In this document: piece after piece, positions 7,622 through 8,506 of the stretch
Layout: each line of letters starts with the position of its first letter
Numbering within the stretch: the first letter of the stretch is position 1
Assembly: GCA_029858605.1 (NCBI GenBank)
Contig: JAOUET010000073.1
Location: 1-8,506, forward strand
Direction of reading: 5' to 3'
DNA: 8,506 nucleotides
From: Coriobacteriia bacterium
Lineage (GTDB): Bacteria; Actinomycetota; Coriobacteriia; Anaerosomatales; JAENZW01
Made by a program: the position numbers and the translations under genes
The notes under the pieces: generated by a model
What the model saw: the letters and a program-made list of their open reading frames with translations, nothing else
What the model was told of the DNA's origin: nothing
Database searches by the model: none

Positions 7622-7717
7622 CTAGTCCTTCTCGGCGAACGTCACCGACGGCGACACGCCCGATGACGCGACGAGAGTCGCAACGGCGGAAACGAGGGCC
7701 ATGAGCAGTAGCTTCAT
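7622..7717 (-). CDS. Small ORF, 31-residue signal-peptide-like product
   Basis: I do not recognise this gene. The ATG at 7717 opens 31 codons ending in TAG. The product starts MKLLLMALVSAVATLVAS and ends VTFAEKD: one basic residue, a hydrophobic core of about 15 residues and a polar tail. This is the layout of a Sec signal peptide or a single-pass membrane peptide; AxA-like cleavage would leave almost nothing. A GAGAG SD is 8 nt upstream, and about five in six sense codons after the start end in G or C, as in neighbouring genes. Its stop codon runs into the rapZ SD (TAGGGGG), 7 nt before the rapZ start, which suggests coupling of rapZ translation. A TATACT box lies about 43 nt upstream of the ATG. 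It could be a real small protein, a leader peptide, or a chance frame. Confidence 0.45.
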   Translation of the reverse strand: MKLLLMALVSAVATLVASSGVSPSVTFAEKD

Positions 7718-7738
7718 CGAACTGTCTCTCGACCGTGA

Positions 7739-7755
7739 TCGTCCTTTCCGGACGA
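7739..7755 (-). other. Stem-loop at the start of the putative rapZ leader
   Basis: A perfect 6-bp inverted repeat (TCGTCC / GGACGA) encloses a GGAAA loop. It begins about where transcription would start from the TATACT box at 7760-7765. A 5'-terminal stem can protect mRNA, but this role is conjecture. It lacks a U-tract, so it is unlikely to terminate transcription of the upstream membrane-protein gene. Confidence 0.3.
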
Positions 7756-7759
7756 GTAC

Positions 7760-7787
7760 AGTATAGCGAACGTCGTCCTATCGCCAC
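7760..7787 (-). promoter_or_regulatory. Possible promoter for the small ORF-rapZ-yvcK-whiA unit
   Basis: TATACT at 7760-7765 (minus strand) matches the -10 consensus at five of six positions. It sits in the only AT-richer patch of the spacer between the membrane-protein gene and the small ORF. The -35 is weak: GTGGCG (7782-7787, 16-nt spacing) matches three of six positions and lies within the last codons of the upstream gene. The nine bases GCTATACTG recur exactly at the gpmI 3' end (63-71). The position makes biological sense as the head of the cluster, but the call rests on a motif alone. Confidence 0.35.
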
Positions 7788-8506
7788 CCGACGAGACTGT
7801 CACGGAAGCGCCTGCCCGTCTCGGCGATGATCATGCGCTGCCGTTCCCACGTCAGGGCCACCACCAGCATAAGCGTGCCGATAACGCCCAGGACGAGCCA
7901 CCAGTACTGCGCAAGGTAGATGAAGGATCGAACGAACCCTACCAGGACGATCGCCGCGATTCCGCCGAAGAAGTACGCACGCACGCGGAGCAGCACACCC
8001 GCCGTGATGGCTGCGACGGCGAGCGCGGTGGCCCACACCAGGTGAGTCCACGGCCCCCGATCGGCGACCGGATCCGCTGCAAGCAACGTAGGGACGCCGA
8101 GAGCGACCACCATGGCGGCGACATCGGTGGCGACCGGTACGCTGCGACCGACTGCCTGTGAAGCCCACCGATAGCCGAACCAGATGAGATACGCGCCGAG
8201 TGGTGTCGTGAAGTACTCGATCGTCTCCACCTCGAGGGTGGCGGCCTCGACCCAGTACGCCGTGAGCACGATAAAGACCCCAGCATAGGCGGCATGCTTC
8301 TGTTCGAAGAGCACACCCGCTGCGACGACGTACCCGCCGAGCGCAGCGAGCGCGACCGCGAACCCGTGGCCACCGAGGTCCGCCCACCTTGCCATCGCTC
8401 CCGGTGATACCCACGACACCCAGCCCACGGCCGCCAAGAACGTCACGCCTATCGCGCCCGCCCCTGCACACGCCAGTGTCCAGCGCCAAGATAGCGTCCA
8501 GCGGGT
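7778..8506 (-). CDS. Multi-pass membrane protein, C-terminal part (5' end outside the window)
   Basis: The frame is open from the window edge to the TAG at 7778, giving 242 visible residues. A GTG at 8446 is a possible internal start, but 20 further codons upstream, including a hydrophobic segment (LACAGAGAIGVTFLAAVGW), continue the same membrane character, so I treat the gene as truncated by the window. About seven or eight hydrophobic helices alternate with short loops. The protein ends in a charged, probably cytoplasmic tail, TWERQRMIIAETGRRF. The repeated helices, the segment EYFTTPLGAYLIWFGY and the WERQR-type tail recall the C-terminal portion of the large uncharacterised polytopic proteins of Actinobacteria (SCO7674-like); this is a remembered resemblance, not a match I could test. 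No catalytic or transport motif is visible, so no function is assigned. It is unlikely to belong functionally to the rapZ cluster. Confidence 0.75.
   Translation of the reverse strand, partial: TRWTLSWRWTLACAGAGAIGVTFLAAVGWVSWVSPGAMARWADLGGHGFAVALAALGGYVVAAGVLFEQKHAAYAGVFIVLTAYWVEAATLEVETIEYFTTPLGAYLIWFGYRWASQAVGRSVPVATDVAAMVVALGVPTLLAADPVADRGPWTHLVWATALAVAAITAGVLLRVRAYFFGGIAAIVLVGFVRSFIYLAQYWWLVLGVIGTLMLVVALTWERQRMIIAETGRRFRDSLVGWR

Noticed and set aside
1..8506. Rho-independent terminators, tRNA or rRNA genes, CRISPR arrays, insertion sequences
   Set aside because: I looked for U-tract hairpins, cloverleaf or rRNA-like stretches, regularly spaced repeats and transposase motifs and saw none; the spacers are at most 81 nt.

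Overview
This GC-rich window is a compact chromosomal block in which every recognisable gene lies on the minus strand, so transcription runs from high to low coordinates. In that order it holds the C-terminal part of a polytopic membrane protein (cut by the window edge), a 31-codon signal-peptide-like small ORF, rapZ, yvcK, whiA, gap, pgk, tpiA and gpmI. WhiA, a RapZ whose Walker A ends in GAGRS, and the RapZ-YvcK-WhiA-Gap-Pgk-Tpi order point to Actinomycetota. Having gpmI directly after tpiA, plus the look of WhiA, makes a Coriobacteriia-like lineage my best guess. That is inference from remembered family sequences, not from a search.

Layout: 7778-8506 is a multi-pass membrane protein that continues upstream. 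7718-7777 is a leader region with a TATACT -10-like box and a short stem-loop. 7622-7717 is the small ORF, whose stop codon touches the rapZ Shine-Dalgarno (SD) sequence. rapZ, yvcK and whiA are packed with a 4-nt overlap (GTGA) and a 3-nt gap, so they are surely one transcription unit. gap, pgk and tpiA follow, each after a 40-81 nt spacer with a GC-rich hairpin directly upstream of a strong SD. gpmI follows after only 19 nt. Positions 1-61 hold no gene I can support; another TATACT box overlaps the gpmI stop codon and may serve a gene just outside the window.

Functionally, the first half encodes regulators of central and envelope metabolism: RapZ (P-loop/RNA-binding family), YvcK/GlmR (UDP-sugar-binding, gluconeogenic growth and wall precursors) and WhiA (DNA-binding, cell division/sporulation control). 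The second half encodes triose-phosphate glycolysis from glyceraldehyde-3-phosphate to 2-phosphoglycerate, plus triose-phosphate isomerase. No rho-independent terminator with a U-tract is visible between the genes, so read-through across the block is plausible. The genes themselves are well-known core families with no broken or foreign gene among them. The less-explained signals are the small ORF before rapZ, the repeated hairpin-SD arrangement, and a possible 22-codon leader ORF before gap whose last codons form the gap SD.
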